From Helicobacter canis (GTDB lineage: Bacteria; Campylobacterota; Campylobacteria; Campylobacterales; Helicobacteraceae), in assembly GCF_900451095.1 (NCBI RefSeq), contig NZ_UGHV01000001.1:310001-374000 (forward strand): a DNA stretch of 64,000 bases, written 5' to 3'. Below are positions 53,791-62,720 of the stretch, piece after piece (within the stretch, counting starts at the first letter, position 1; every line of letters starts with the position of its first letter). The notes under the pieces were generated by a model. It did not search any database. It worked only from the letters and a program-made list of their open reading frames with translations, and was not told where the DNA came from. Position numbers and translations under genes: made by a program.

Positions 53791-54807
53791 CTATGATTTT
53801 TTCAGCATTCTTCTTAGCGAGACATAAAACTTCATCCACTCATCAAGCGGCATAAGCGGGTGTCCGCCCCACTTGGTGTGTGGGGGGAGATTTTTCCCCA
53901 CAGCCCCACGCCCAGCTATCTGCACAAAATCGCCAATGTGTATATGCCCTCCTGTGCCTGCTTGTCCGCCCATTATCACATTGCGCCCTGTGGTGGTAGA
54001 GCCAGCAAGCCCCACCTGTGAGACAAGCAAGGAGTTCTCGCCGATTATGCAGTTATGCCCGATTTGCACGAGATTATCGATTTTGCTACCGCGCTTAATC
54101 ATCGTTACCCCAAATACTGCGCGATCAATGGTAACGCTCGCGCCGATCTCTACATCATCGCCGATTTCTACAATGCCATTATGCTCGATCTTGCAATGCT
54201 CCCCAGAATCTGTATGCGCATAGCCAAAGCCATCGCTGCCGATCACGCTGCCTGCGTGGATATTGACACGATCGCCGATAATGCTCTGGCGATAGATGAC
54301 AACATTAGGATAGATTTTGCAATCATCGCCGATATGCACGCCATCACTTAGGACAACACCGGGCATTATGCAAGTCCTAGCACCGATATGCACGCCATCG
54401 CCGATATGCACACCCTGCATAATCTGCGCACTTGGGTGGATATGCGCACTTTGGGAGTCTGTGGGCTTGCTTGGGTCATAGAGTGTGGGCTCTAAAGGAT
54501 TGGCAAACTCACTTATAGCAAAGCATTGGGAGAGCTTGGCGAAAGCTAGATGTGGATTTGGGACAAAAAGGGCTTGGATATGAGGTGGGAAAAGCTCTTT
54601 ATGCGCGAGATAATCGCGCTCACGCACTAGCACCGCGCCCACTTGTGAGCTAGATAGCAAGGCAAAATACTTAGGCTGATCAATATAGCTTATATCCTCA
54701 CTTCCGCCTTGCTCTAGGGGCGTTAGAGAGGCTATGGGGAAATCCCTTGTGATAGGATTTGTGATCCCAAGCATATCAATGATTGAAGAAAGATATATCG
54801 GCTCCAT
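53791..54807 (-). CDS. lpxD: UDP-3-O-acylglucosamine N-acyltransferase LpxD
   Basis: Third step of lipid A synthesis. An N-terminal uridine-binding domain (LTPLEQGGSEDISYIDQPKYFALL) is followed by a left-handed beta helix of hexapeptide repeats (HIHPSAQIMQGVHIGDGVHIGARTCIMPG and on), the acyl-ACP site VIGSDGFGYAH with catalytic His in the repeats (VQIGHNCIIGE), and a C-terminal helix (LMPLDEWMKFYVSLRRML). 338 residues. GGAG is 4 nt before ATG 54807. It follows tpiA by 14 nt. Confidence 0.94.
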   Translation of the reverse strand: MEPIYLSSIIDMLGITNPITRDFPIASLTPLEQGGSEDISYIDQPKYFALLSSSQVGAVLVRERDYLAHKELFPPHIQALFVPNPHLAFAKLSQCFAISEFANPLEPTLYDPSKPTDSQSAHIHPSAQIMQGVHIGDGVHIGARTCIMPGVVLSDGVHIGDDCKIYPNVVIYRQSIIGDRVNIHAGSVIGSDGFGYAHTDSGEHCKIEHNGIVEIGDDVEIGASVTIDRAVFGVTMIKRGSKIDNLVQIGHNCIIGENSLLVSQVGLAGSTTTGRNVIMGGQAGTGGHIHIGDFVQIAGRGAVGKNLPPHTKWGGHPLMPLDEWMKFYVSLRRMLKKS

Positions 54808-54821
54808 ACTACTCCTTTACA

Positions 54822-55535
54822 CTACGCAAGCACACTTTGCGTGATAGCATAAAAGCTTTTTGCATCTAATGATGCGCTGCCTACTAGCACGCCATTGACA
54901 TTGGGGATTGATAGGATCTCTTTGGCATTGCTAGCATTCACACTGCCGCCGTATAAAAGTGGATTCTGGACTAGGGTGCGTAAAAATGCGTGTGTTTGGG
55001 CGATTTCTTGCACACTAGCACTTCTACCCGTGCCAATCGCCCAGATAGGCTCATACGCCACGCTTACGCGAGTGGATTCTACATCTATGCCTGCAAACTG
55101 CGCTTGCAAATACTCTTGCACCGCTTTTTCTCCCTGCTTGCGCACACTCAAAGGCTCGCCCACACAATACACGATAAAAAATCCAAGCCTAGCGAAAAAC
55201 GCAAACTTCTCTGCGATGAACTCTTGGGACTCATTAAGCAAAACACGCCGCTCACTATGCCCGATAAGTATCGTGCGCACCCCCATAGACTCCAGAGCTT
55301 GCACGCCGATCTCCCCTGTGAAAGCCCCGCTATACGCTGGATAGGCGTTTTGCACGCCGATCTCCCCAAAAGGCGCGAAGTCTTTAGAAGCTTGAAGGCT
55401 TAGAGCCTGTGGGAAAAACACTAGCTCATTCTCACGCAAAAACTCCTGCGAGAATCCTAGTGCGCCTAAGGTGGTGAAATACTCCTGCACAGAGTGCGCG
55501 GTGTGGTTGCATTTAAAATTTGCCATAAACTGCAT
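54822..55535 (-). CDS. tpiA: Triosephosphate isomerase
   Basis: Interconverts glyceraldehyde-3-phosphate and dihydroxyacetone phosphate. Lys in MANFKCN, catalytic His in ILIGHSERR, Glu in VAYEPIWAIGTG, phosphate loop YGGSVNASNA and GVLVGSASLD. 237 residues, short like the H. pylori enzyme. The frame is open 76 codons further upstream, across the divergent cmoA promoter, but AAGG lies 6 nt before ATG 55535 and homology begins there. Paired with lpxD, as in other epsilonproteobacteria. Confidence 0.94.
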   Translation of the reverse strand: MQFMANFKCNHTAHSVQEYFTTLGALGFSQEFLRENELVFFPQALSLQASKDFAPFGEIGVQNAYPAYSGAFTGEIGVQALESMGVRTILIGHSERRVLLNESQEFIAEKFAFFARLGFFIVYCVGEPLSVRKQGEKAVQEYLQAQFAGIDVESTRVSVAYEPIWAIGTGRSASVQEIAQTHAFLRTLVQNPLLYGGSVNASNAKEILSIPNVNGVLVGSASLDAKSFYAITQSVLA

Positions 55536-55643
55536 ACAAAGCCTTTGAAATCCTAGAATGTAGCTCTGCATTATACTTAAAACTTCCATAATTAAAGTGG
55601 CGCGATAGGTTTTGCTTGTATAATCACGACTTTGGAGACAATA

Positions 55644-56345
55644 ATGGCAAAAGATAGAATATTTCAAAGCAAAAAAGAGCAGAAATTCACATTCAACGAT
55701 GAAGTTGCAAGCGTGTTTGATGATATGCTTGCTCGATCGATCCCCTACTACAAAGACACGCAACAGCTGTGTATCGACTTTTTATCCACCTTCGCTAGGC
55801 AGGGCAGGATCTATGATCTAGGCTGCTCCACGGGCAACACCCTACTAGCCCTAAGAGAGCAAGTAAGCGGCGAGCTAATAGGGCTAGATAGCTCTCAAGC
55901 GATGATTGATCAAGCCACGCGCAAGGCAAACGCCTATAATGCGGATATTTGCTTTATGTGTGCGGATATTATGGACTTCCCTTACGAAAATGCGCAAGGA
56001 CTCATTGCCAATTACACCTTGCAGTTTATCCGCCCACCTCTGCGTGCCAAACTGCTTGCTAGGCTCTATAATGCCCTAGAATCCAGCGGCGTGCTGATCC
56101 TTAGTGAAAAGACCATAAGCCATAGTCCGCACCTAGATGCGCAAATGATCTCCTACTATCATCAATACAAAGCCCGCAATGGCTACACCAAAAGCGAGAT
56201 CGCCGCTAAAAGAGAAGCCCTAGAAAATGTGCTTGTGCCATATAGCTTAGAAGAAAATCTTGCCCTGCTCAAAGATGCGGGGTTTGCTAGCGTGGAAGTG
56301 CTATTTAAGTGGGTCAATTTTGCGACATTTATCGCAGTCAAATAA
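55644..56345 (+). CDS. cmoA: Carboxy-SAM synthase CmoA
   Basis: Makes carboxy-S-adenosylmethionine from SAM and prephenate for CmoB. Motifs: NDEVASVFDDMLARSIPYYKD, the SAM site IYDLGCSTGNTLLAL, LIGLDSSQAMIDQA, NYTLQFIRPPLRAKLL, LILSEKTI, YHQYKARNGYTKSEIAAKREALENVLVPYS and FKWVNFATFIA. 233 residues, normal. ATG 55644 has GGAG 6 nt upstream. cmoB lies 48 kb away in this window. Confidence 0.94.
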   Translation: MAKDRIFQSKKEQKFTFNDEVASVFDDMLARSIPYYKDTQQLCIDFLSTFARQGRIYDLGCSTGNTLLALREQVSGELIGLDSSQAMIDQATRKANAYNADICFMCADIMDFPYENAQGLIANYTLQFIRPPLRAKLLARLYNALESSGVLILSEKTISHSPHLDAQMISYYHQYKARNGYTKSEIAAKREALENVLVPYSLEENLALLKDAGFASVEVLFKWVNFATFIAVK

Positions 56346-56568
56346 CGCGCAAGTGCTAAGGCACAACACGCCAAACCCCCTAGGATCCACTTTTTCACAC
56401 AATGCGCCTTGTCTGTCATTGCGAGCCGACTTGTCGGCGTGGCAATCCATACAAAAAACCGCCAAGCCCCCTAGGATCCACTTTTGACAAGGATTCAGCT
56501 TGCGGGCTAGATCGTGGTTTTCACTTGCAAGCTTTTGCACGCCACTCTAGCCCCAAAGCCAAAACGCC
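56346..56568. repeat. Repeat-bearing intergenic region after cmoA
   Basis: Contains CCCTAGGATCCACTTTTTC (56380) and CCCTAGGATCCACTTTTG (56469), variants of the CTAGAATCCACTTTT arm, and one GTCATTGCGAGC...GTGGCAATCCA element (56416-56449). No gene or tRNA seen. Confidence 0.7.
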
Positions 56569-57153
56569 TTAGGGCTTTTTAGGGTCGATTAGCTCACTTA
56601 CTTGCAAATAATACTTCCCCACACGCCCCAAATGCGGCGGCAAAAACCGCAGATCCTCTCTATAAATCACATCATCAATAAAGCAGCCCTTTGCCTCTAG
56701 AAACACGCTAGTATCACTCCCGCCAAAGCTCTTTGTCTCTACCAAATCACAAAAATACGCCACCTTCACGCCTTGGGCGATTGGGGGGTATTGTGTATGC
56801 ACAGCTTGCAGGCTAATATCAAAGGCACTTGCCTCACTTCTCTCATAAGGCAGCTCTTGGGAGCTAGACTCTAGTAGCGGGAGGAAATCCACCATCACAA
56901 GATTGATCGTAGCCTTTTTTGTAGCTAGGAGATTGCGCAAGGTGTCCTTCTGCTCGCCATTAGATTTTGTGCCCATACACAGACTAAAAATCACAGGATT
57001 AGAGCTTACCACGCTAAAAAAGCTAAAAGGCGCGAGATTTAGCGTGGCATTGTGGCTAATGGTGCTAATCCACGCGATCGGGCGCGGGGTTATGGTGTTG
57101 CTAAGGATACGATATTTGGTCAAAGCCCCTTGTGTAGCAAAATCAAGTAGCAT
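56569..57153 (-). CDS. Flavin reductase-like FMN-binding split-barrel protein
   Basis: A 194-residue protein of the flavin reductase (DIM6/NTAB) family: YRILSNTITPRPIAWIST, NLAPFSFFSVVSSNPVIFSLCMG, KDTLRNLLATKKATINLV, GRVGKYYLQVSELI. Members bind FMN and reduce flavin with NAD(P)H or act as flavoproteins of unknown substrate. It could supply FMNH2 to the two luciferase-like monooxygenases at 38-42 kb, but it is not linked to them. It lies 9 nt after waaF on the same strand. Confidence 0.78.
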   Translation of the reverse strand: MLLDFATQGALTKYRILSNTITPRPIAWISTISHNATLNLAPFSFFSVVSSNPVIFSLCMGTKSNGEQKDTLRNLLATKKATINLVMVDFLPLLESSSQELPYERSEASAFDISLQAVHTQYPPIAQGVKVAYFCDLVETKSFGGSDTSVFLEAKGCFIDDVIYREDLRFLPPHLGRVGKYYLQVSELIDPKKP

Positions 57154-57162
57154 AAATTCTCC

Positions 57163-59088
57163 TTATTTACTAAGCTTTGGCTTATGCAGTATCGCTAAAG
57201 CCGCTTCTATCACCATCTCTGGGCGCAAGTCTTTCATACATTTATGATGTCCCAAAGGACATACGCGCTTTTTGCACGGCGCACAAGGGAGATTGAGATT
57301 GAGCAAGGCACAATCTCGCGCACGCCACGGCGCAGTCTCGAGCATATTTGTAGGACCAAAGATTGCTACCATAGGCACGCCTAATGCCGCTGCTATATGC
57401 ATAGAGCCGCTATCGTTGGTGATGAAGAGATCTAGGGCTTGGAGGGCTTGGAGGAGGGTGGGGATAGTTGTTTGCCCGCAAGCGTTGATTATTTTGGGCG
57501 TTTTGGGCGTTGGCTTTTCTAAAGAAACCTGCGAGCTCACGCTCGCACCGCTTCGCTTGTTTTGCGCGCTTTTGCGGGAGTCTGCGCGGTGGGCTTGCTC
57601 ATTACCGCTAAGGTAAATCCCTTCGCCCACCGCTCGCCGCGCGCAACCCACAAAACGAAGTTTCTTTAGAAAATCATCGCAAAATCCTGCCGCCTGCGAG
57701 TCGCTATCAAACACACTTTGGGCGTTTTTCCTAGAATCCACTTTTGGCGTTTTGTTAGCATTATTTTCAAAAGTGGATTCTAGGGGTTGGGCTTGTTCTG
57801 TAATGCCGCTGCGGGATTCTAGGATTTCTAAAGAAACTGCGCCTTGCTTGTTTTCTAAAGAAGCTACGCTTTGCGATGAGAAAGTAGGGTTTTTACTAAA
57901 GAAACCTGCTTCGGCTTCGCCTTGCACCGCTTCGCTTGTTTTCAAGCCGCGCAAGGAGATAAGACTTAGGTGTCTATCGAGCGGCGATGAAATCCACGAT
58001 TTATCGCGCAAAGCTGAATCCCCCAAGATGAAGTCTATTTCCTTAATAATCCACTCCGCTAGCTGCCTATCTGCCTCCACTCCATAGATCACCACCTCCG
58101 CCCCCATAGCCGCAAAATACGCCCCCACGCACGCATAATGCTCCTTATCCCAGCACTTCGCACTGCCATAGGCTGCGCCCGGATTTAGCCCTATGCGTAG
58201 GTGTTTGCGAGACTTACTAGAATCTAGTGGCTTTGTGTGAAGTTTGAGTGGGGGGATGTGGGTGGTGCTTTCCCCAAAATCCTCATTTTGTTTGGGCGAT
58301 TCAGCTTGCGGGCTAGAATCGCTTTGACATTGTTGGTGTTCCTTTAGAGAAATCCTACCGCCTGCGGCGTGGTTATCAAACACACTTTGGGCGTTTTTCC
58401 TAGAATCCACTTTTTTATTTTCGGCTTCTTTTTCTGTCATTGCGAGCGGTGCTTGCACCGCGTGGCAATCCATTTTCTGCGATTTCTCAAAAGTGGATTC
58501 TAGGGGTTGGGCTTGTTCTGTAATGCCGCTGCGGGATTCTAGGATTTGCGATGAGAAATTGGGGTTTTTCAAGCCGCGCAAGGAGATAAGACTCGAGTGT
58601 CTATCGACACAGCGCGGCGAAGAAATCCCCGATTTATCGCGCAAAGCCGAATCCCCACCAAGTAAAGCCAAATCTATCAGCCGCACATAACTCTCCACCT
58701 GATGAATCCCCCCAACTCTCCCAAGCTTATGAGTCAAAAACACATTCCCAAGTCCCCGTTTATAGCCCACTCGCACCCTAGCTCCAGCGGCAAAGAGTAG
58801 CAATGCGCTATAAAAGTGATTGGTAAGGGTTATGCCTATGTCAATCCCCCCATCACACTCTAGCCTAGCTCTAATCGCACGCCCTAGCTGCCAAGTGGCT
58901 TTAAGGCGGTTTTTTGCCTGCTTGGTGGAGTCCTCAAAGCAGGCATATATGCGAGAATCCGCGCTAAAAAGCTCCAAAATACTCTTAGGCGCGATGAGAC
59001 AAAGCCTAGCGGTAGGAAGCTGCGTAAAGAGCATTTCTATACAAGGTGTGCTCATCACGCCATCACCTAGCCAATTTGGCAGGCGCAT
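57163..59088 (-). CDS. waaF: ADP-heptose-LPS heptosyltransferase WaaF with two repeat insertions
   Basis: A GT9 glycosyltransferase adding heptose II to the lipopolysaccharide core. Core motifs: MRLPNWLGDGVMSTPCIEML, ITLTNHFYSALLLFAAGARVRVGY, RIGLNPGAAYGSAKCWDKEHYA, LDLFITNDSGSMHIAAALGVPMVAIFGPT and CAPCKKRVCPLGHHKCMKDLRP. The usual length is about 345; here 641, because residues about 145-278 and 355-532 are polar, repeat-derived insertions. All core motifs survive around them. The start at ATG 59088 has no clear Shine-Dalgarno and could lie at an in-frame ATT or further upstream. Divergent from hisS. Confidence 0.9.
   Translation of the reverse strand: MRLPNWLGDGVMSTPCIEMLFTQLPTARLCLIAPKSILELFSADSRIYACFEDSTKQAKNRLKATWQLGRAIRARLECDGGIDIGITLTNHFYSALLLFAAGARVRVGYKRGLGNVFLTHKLGRVGGIHQVESYVRLIDLALLGGDSALRDKSGISSPRCVDRHSSLISLRGLKNPNFSSQILESRSGITEQAQPLESTFEKSQKMDCHAVQAPLAMTEKEAENKKVDSRKNAQSVFDNHAAGGRISLKEHQQCQSDSSPQAESPKQNEDFGESTTHIPPLKLHTKPLDSSKSRKHLRIGLNPGAAYGSAKCWDKEHYACVGAYFAAMGAEVVIYGVEADRQLAEWIIKEIDFILGDSALRDKSWISSPLDRHLSLISLRGLKTSEAVQGEAEAGFFSKNPTFSSQSVASLENKQGAVSLEILESRSGITEQAQPLESTFENNANKTPKVDSRKNAQSVFDSDSQAAGFCDDFLKKLRFVGCARRAVGEGIYLSGNEQAHRADSRKSAQNKRSGASVSSQVSLEKPTPKTPKIINACGQTTIPTLLQALQALDLFITNDSGSMHIAAALGVPMVAIFGPTNMLETAPWRARDCALLNLNLPCAPCKKRVCPLGHHKCMKDLRPEMVIEAALAILHKPKLSK
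57493..58026 (-). repeat. In-frame repeat block 2 in waaF
   Basis: Read as SALRDKSWISSPLDRH, SVASLENKQGAVSLE, ILESRSGITEQAQPLESTF, KVDSRKNAQSVF and KPTPKTPK. Units are shared with block 1, with the murJ block and with the hypD leader. It interrupts WaaF after EWIIKEIDFIL. Confidence 0.85.
58255..58656 (-). repeat. In-frame repeat block 1 in waaF
   Basis: Read as DSALRDKSGISSPRCVDRHS, ILESRSGITEQAQPLESTF, MDCHAVQAPLAMTEK (the GTCATTGCGAG element at 58436-58470) and KVDSRKNAQSVF. The segment ILESRSGITEQAQPLESTFE recurs in block 2, so part of this block is duplicated within the gene. Confidence 0.85.
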
Positions 59089-59212
59089 AATGATAATAGG
59101 GCTTGTGGGCTTTATGGGGTCTCCTTTGTGGTGTGTGCTAGTGCCTAGCTAAATGATAATTTTAGCAACTTTGTTGTAATATCGCGCCTTTAGATTTTGG
59201 CTTGGAGGAGTT

Positions 59213-60526
59213 ATGGCAGATCTTGTAGTCCCCCGCACACTAAGTGGCTTCCGCGATAGGCTTCCTAAAGAAGCAATGGCAAAGGAAAAGCTCCTGCAAA
59301 AGCTCTCTAGTGTCTTTGAGAGCTTTGGCTTTGCCCCCATAGAAACACCGCATTTAGAGTATGCAGATATTTTGGTCAAACACGGCAGCGATGAGATACA
59401 AAAAGAGCTCTATCGCTTCAAAGATCACGGCGGGCGCGATGTGGTGCTGCGCTTTGATCAAACTGTGCCACTAGCGCGCTTCATCTCGCAGTATAGAAAT
59501 GAGCTTGATCTGCCATTCAAACGCTTTGCTATTGGCAATGTCTTCCGCGGAGAGAGAGCGCAAAGAGGCAGATATAGGGAATTTACGCAATGTGATTTTG
59601 ACTTTATCGGGAGTGATTCTATCGGCTGTGATGCGGAGATTATCCAAGTCATCTACGCCTCTCTAGCCACGCTTAATATCGATGAATTTACCATTTGGGT
59701 CAATCACCGCAGCATTTTAAATGGGATTTGCAAGCACTTTGCTATCACAGAGATTGAAGGCTTTTTGCGCAGCATTGATAAGCTTGAGAAAATCGGCAGA
59801 GATGGCGTGGCAAAAGAGCTAGAAGCCTTTGTGGATTCTCATAAAATCGATGAGATACTAGGCATTATCACAATGCGCCAAACCATCGCTGTTGATGAGT
59901 TTTTAGACTCGGTGGGGTATATGAAAGCGTGGAATGATGAGCTAAAAAAGGGGCTAGAAGATCTTGAAGAGATGTTTTCTATCCTAAAGCACCTTGAAAT
60001 GGACACATCAAAATGCCGCGTGGATTTCTCTATCGCTAGAGGGCTTGGCTACTATACGGGCATCGTGTATGAGACGACACTCAATCGGCTCAAAAATATC
60101 GGCAGTGTCTGCTCTGGCGGGCGATATGACAATCTCACAAAGTCCTTTTCTAAAGAATCTTTAAGCGGCGTTGGGGCGAGCATTGGGCTAGATAGATTGC
60201 TAGCGGCATTAGAGGAGCTAGGATTGCTACAAGGCAGAAGCACAAGTGCTCGCGCACTCATTGCTTGTATGGATAGCTCTTATCTAGGCTTTGCCCATAA
60301 AATCGCAGAATCCTTGCGCCGTAGTGGGATCTACACAGAAGTCTATCCCCAAGCCCAGAAGCTTAAAAAGCAGCTTGCCTATGCTAACAACAAAGGGCAC
60401 GAATACTGCCTAATCATCGGCGAAAATGAATTTCTAAGCCATACTTTCACGCTAAAAAATATGACCACAGGTATGCAGCTAGAATCGCTAAGCTTTCTCC
60501 GCGCACTAGAGATTATGAAAGAATGA
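59213..60526 (+). CDS. hisS: Histidyl-tRNA synthetase
   Basis: A class II synthetase. Motif 1 region [12 protein letters not shown], motif 2 [25 protein letters not shown], the histidine loops [13 protein letters not shown] and CSGGRYDNL, motif 3 [15 protein letters not shown], and a C-terminal anticodon domain ([24 protein letters not shown]). 437 residues. GGAGGAG precedes the ATG. It overlaps the capA-like gene by ATGA. Confidence 0.95.
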   Translation: MADLVVPRTLSGFRDRLPKEAMAKEKLLQKLSSVFESFGFAPIETPHLEYADILVKHGSDEIQKELYRFKDHGGRDVVLRFDQTVPLARFISQYRNELDLPFKRFAIGNVFRGERAQRGRYREFTQCDFDFIGSDSIGCDAEIIQVIYASLATLNIDEFTIWVNHRSILNGICKHFAITEIEGFLRSIDKLEKIGRDGVAKELEAFVDSHKIDEILGIITMRQTIAVDEFLDSVGYMKAWNDELKKGLEDLEEMFSILKHLEMDTSKCRVDFSIARGLGYYTGIVYETTLNRLKNIGSVCSGGRYDNLTKSFSKESLSGVGASIGLDRLLAALEELGLLQGRSTSARALIACMDSSYLGFAHKIAESLRRSGIYTEVYPQAQKLKKQLAYANNKGHEYCLIIGENEFLSHTFTLKNMTTGMQLESLSFLRALEIMKE

Positions 60527-61794
60527 AAGCCACCATATTAGGACAAGCTCTGCATAAAAGTGGATTCTACTACTTGGTGCGCTTTGTGGGGGTAGCGAGC
60601 CTAGCAGCATATATCAGTGCTTGTGCGGTGAAAAATGACGATACTCCTATGGGCTTGCAGCCCCAAGACTTGCGACTAGATAGTAAAAAGATTTTTCTCA
60701 CCACAACGCAAGCGTGCGTGCCGCATTTGCAGCCCCAAGCTCTGCTAAGCTTTGTGGGTGATAATGTGCTAGGAGATTATAAAGGCAGCTCTGGGGCGAC
60801 CTTTAATGCCAAGTTTGAAGAAGTGGGCGGCGATCTGGGGTATTTCTCTTTGGGTGTGCGTGAAGTTTTGCAAGCTGATGATCTAAGCATTGGCAATATG
60901 GAGGGCGTGCTTAGTGATAAGCCTTTGAAAAATGCCTTTGATAAGCCCTTTTCCTTTAAAGGGGCTTCACACTATGCCAAAATCCTTACCACCGCAGGCT
61001 TTGAAGCGATGAATATCGCTAATAATCACTCGCGTGATTATGGCAAGCAAGGCTTTGAAGATACGATTACGCATTTACGCGCACAACATCTTGCGGTCTT
61101 TGGGGAGGGGATTGTGCATATCTATGAAGTCAATGGCATAAAAATTGGGCTAGCTGGGCATAGAGGCTGGAATCTAGGCATTAAACCCCAAGTGGCAAAA
61201 GAGATCAAAGCCCTAAGAGACCAAGGCGCGGAGCTTGTGATTTTCACCTTCCACTGGGGGGAGGAGCGGCAGCACTATCCCAACGCCGCGCAAAGAGAGC
61301 TAGCGCATTTTACTATTGACTCTGGGGCGGATATGGTGATAGGACATCACCCCCATGTCTTACAAGGCGTAGAGACATACAAGGGCAAAAAAATCGTGTA
61401 TAGCCTAGGGAATTTCATCTATGGAGGGGCAAAAAATCCCGCTGATAAAGATAGTATGATCTATCAAACGCGCTTTATAAGGCTAGATTCTGCGCGTAAA
61501 AGGCGTGAGTTTATAGAGGACTTGCGCTTTGATGCGTGTGCGCAAGAAGCCTACTTGGAAAAGCCATTTATCAAAGGTGTGGAGCGAGTCGATGAGCTAG
61601 GGGATTTCGTGCTAGTGCATAGCGTAATCCCTGTAAGCATTAGCTCCACACCAAGCTATAATGACTACTCTCCTAGGATCTATGCCAATGACTCTAAAGG
61701 CTTTGATAGGGTCTTGCGCCGCCTAGAATCCTACTCTGTGCTACCCACCAAAAAGACTCCCCAAAAGACAAAAAGACAAAAACCTCGCCGCTAA
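60523..61794 (+). CDS. CapA/PgsA-family putative lipoprotein
   Basis: A metallophosphatase-fold protein of the CapA (poly-gamma-glutamate synthesis) family: [97 protein letters not shown]. The metal ligands Asp, Asn/His and GHHPH are present. The N-terminus has a hydrophobic stretch ending AAYISAC, a likely lipobox, and LHKSGFYY derived from a repeat arm. Probable periplasmic lipoprotein; no other capsule gene is near. Start is the ATGA overlapping hisS. Confidence 0.78.
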   Translation: MKATILGQALHKSGFYYLVRFVGVASLAAYISACAVKNDDTPMGLQPQDLRLDSKKIFLTTTQACVPHLQPQALLSFVGDNVLGDYKGSSGATFNAKFEEVGGDLGYFSLGVREVLQADDLSIGNMEGVLSDKPLKNAFDKPFSFKGASHYAKILTTAGFEAMNIANNHSRDYGKQGFEDTITHLRAQHLAVFGEGIVHIYEVNGIKIGLAGHRGWNLGIKPQVAKEIKALRDQGAELVIFTFHWGEERQHYPNAAQRELAHFTIDSGADMVIGHHPHVLQGVETYKGKKIVYSLGNFIYGGAKNPADKDSMIYQTRFIRLDSARKRREFIEDLRFDACAQEAYLEKPFIKGVERVDELGDFVLVHSVIPVSISSTPSYNDYSPRIYANDSKGFDRVLRRLESYSVLPTKKTPQKTKRQKPRR

Positions 61795-62002
61795 ACACTA
61801 AGTGATATGCGCCTAGAATCCACTTTTTCAAAAGTGGATTCTAGGAAAGACTATTTTGCTAGCGCAAAATTATGGATCGCCGCGCGGATATTCAATTCGC
61901 TCGCGATGACAGAAAAAGGGCGTTTATACCACGCCGCAGGTGGTAGTGTAAAAAGTGGATTCTAGCCCAGCGATCCTAGAATCCACTTTTTCAAAAGCAG
62001 GA
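61795..62002. repeat. Repeat-rich region between capA-like gene and ung
   Basis: Holds the 34-bp palindrome at 61812-61845, a variant GGATCGCCGCGCGG...CTCGCGATGACAG element (61873-61912) and another inverted pair of CTAGAATCCACTTTT arms (about 61949-61995). The flanking genes converge, so these hairpins may end both transcripts. Confidence 0.75.
61812..61845. terminator. 34-bp perfect palindrome between convergent genes
   Basis: CCTAGAATCCACTTTT, TC, then the inverse arm: 16 paired bases. It lies 18 nt after the capA-like stop and could act as a bidirectional terminator, although no separate U run follows beyond the arm itself. Confidence 0.55.
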
Positions 62003-62695
62003 TTACACAAGATGCCAATCAAATGGCTCTTTGCCCATTGCTTGAAGCGCATTTTGCGCCTGCACAAATACCCCACTCCCCACAAAGCCCCTTGCTAGCG
62101 GGCTTGGGTGCGGGGCTTGTATAATGCAGTGCTTACTAGAATCTATCAGTGCTGCCTTTTTCCTTGCATAATTGCCCCAGAGCATAAAGACAATGCCTTG
62201 ATAGCGCGTTGAAAGCGTGCTAATAATCGCATCGCTAAAGTTCTCCCAGCCAAAATGCCTATGTGAGGCGGCTTTGTGTTTCTCTACGCTAAGGATCGCA
62301 TTTAGCAGCAGCGCGCCTCTATGCGCCCATTGGGTTAGATCGCCGTGATTTGGGGGCGGGATAGCTAAAGTGGATTCTAGCTCTTTGTAGATATTGCGCA
62401 AGCTTGGAGGAATTGGCACGCCCCTAGGCACGCTAAAGCTTAGTCCCATAGCTTGGGGGATCTCTATGCCATTTAGCATTTTGCTCTCGTGGTAGGGATC
62501 TTGCCCCAAAATCACCACACGCACGCGAGATGGCGGCGTGAGATTGAGCGCGTAAAATGTCTTATCACTAGGAGGGAAGATCACACTATGTGCTTTAGCT
62601 AGCGTATAGTGCCTAATAATCTCGCTGAAATATGGCTTCTCAAACTCATCAGCCAAAAGCTCTATCCATTCTGTATGCAAGGTCTTTGGGATCAT
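62003..62695 (-). CDS. ung: Uracil-DNA glycosylase
   Basis: Family 1 UDG removing uracil from DNA. Catalytic Asp in VVILGQDPYHESKM, GLSFSVPRGVPIPPSLRNIYKEL, GALLLNAILSVEKHKAASH, FMLWGNYARKK, and the catalytic His loop APHPSPLARGFVGS. 230 residues, normal. It follows pdxA by 25 nt on the same strand. Confidence 0.95.
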   Translation of the reverse strand: MIPKTLHTEWIELLADEFEKPYFSEIIRHYTLAKAHSVIFPPSDKTFYALNLTPPSRVRVVILGQDPYHESKMLNGIEIPQAMGLSFSVPRGVPIPPSLRNIYKELESTLAIPPPNHGDLTQWAHRGALLLNAILSVEKHKAASHRHFGWENFSDAIISTLSTRYQGIVFMLWGNYARKKAALIDSSKHCIIQAPHPSPLARGFVGSGVFVQAQNALQAMGKEPFDWHLV

Positions 62696-62720
62696 TATAT
62701 GCCTTTAGAGTGGAGATAGT

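Noticed and set aside
55536-55763. 76-codon N-terminal extension of TpiA
   Set aside because: It runs through the divergent cmoA promoter and leader, has no homology, and ATG 55535 has a well-placed AAGG.
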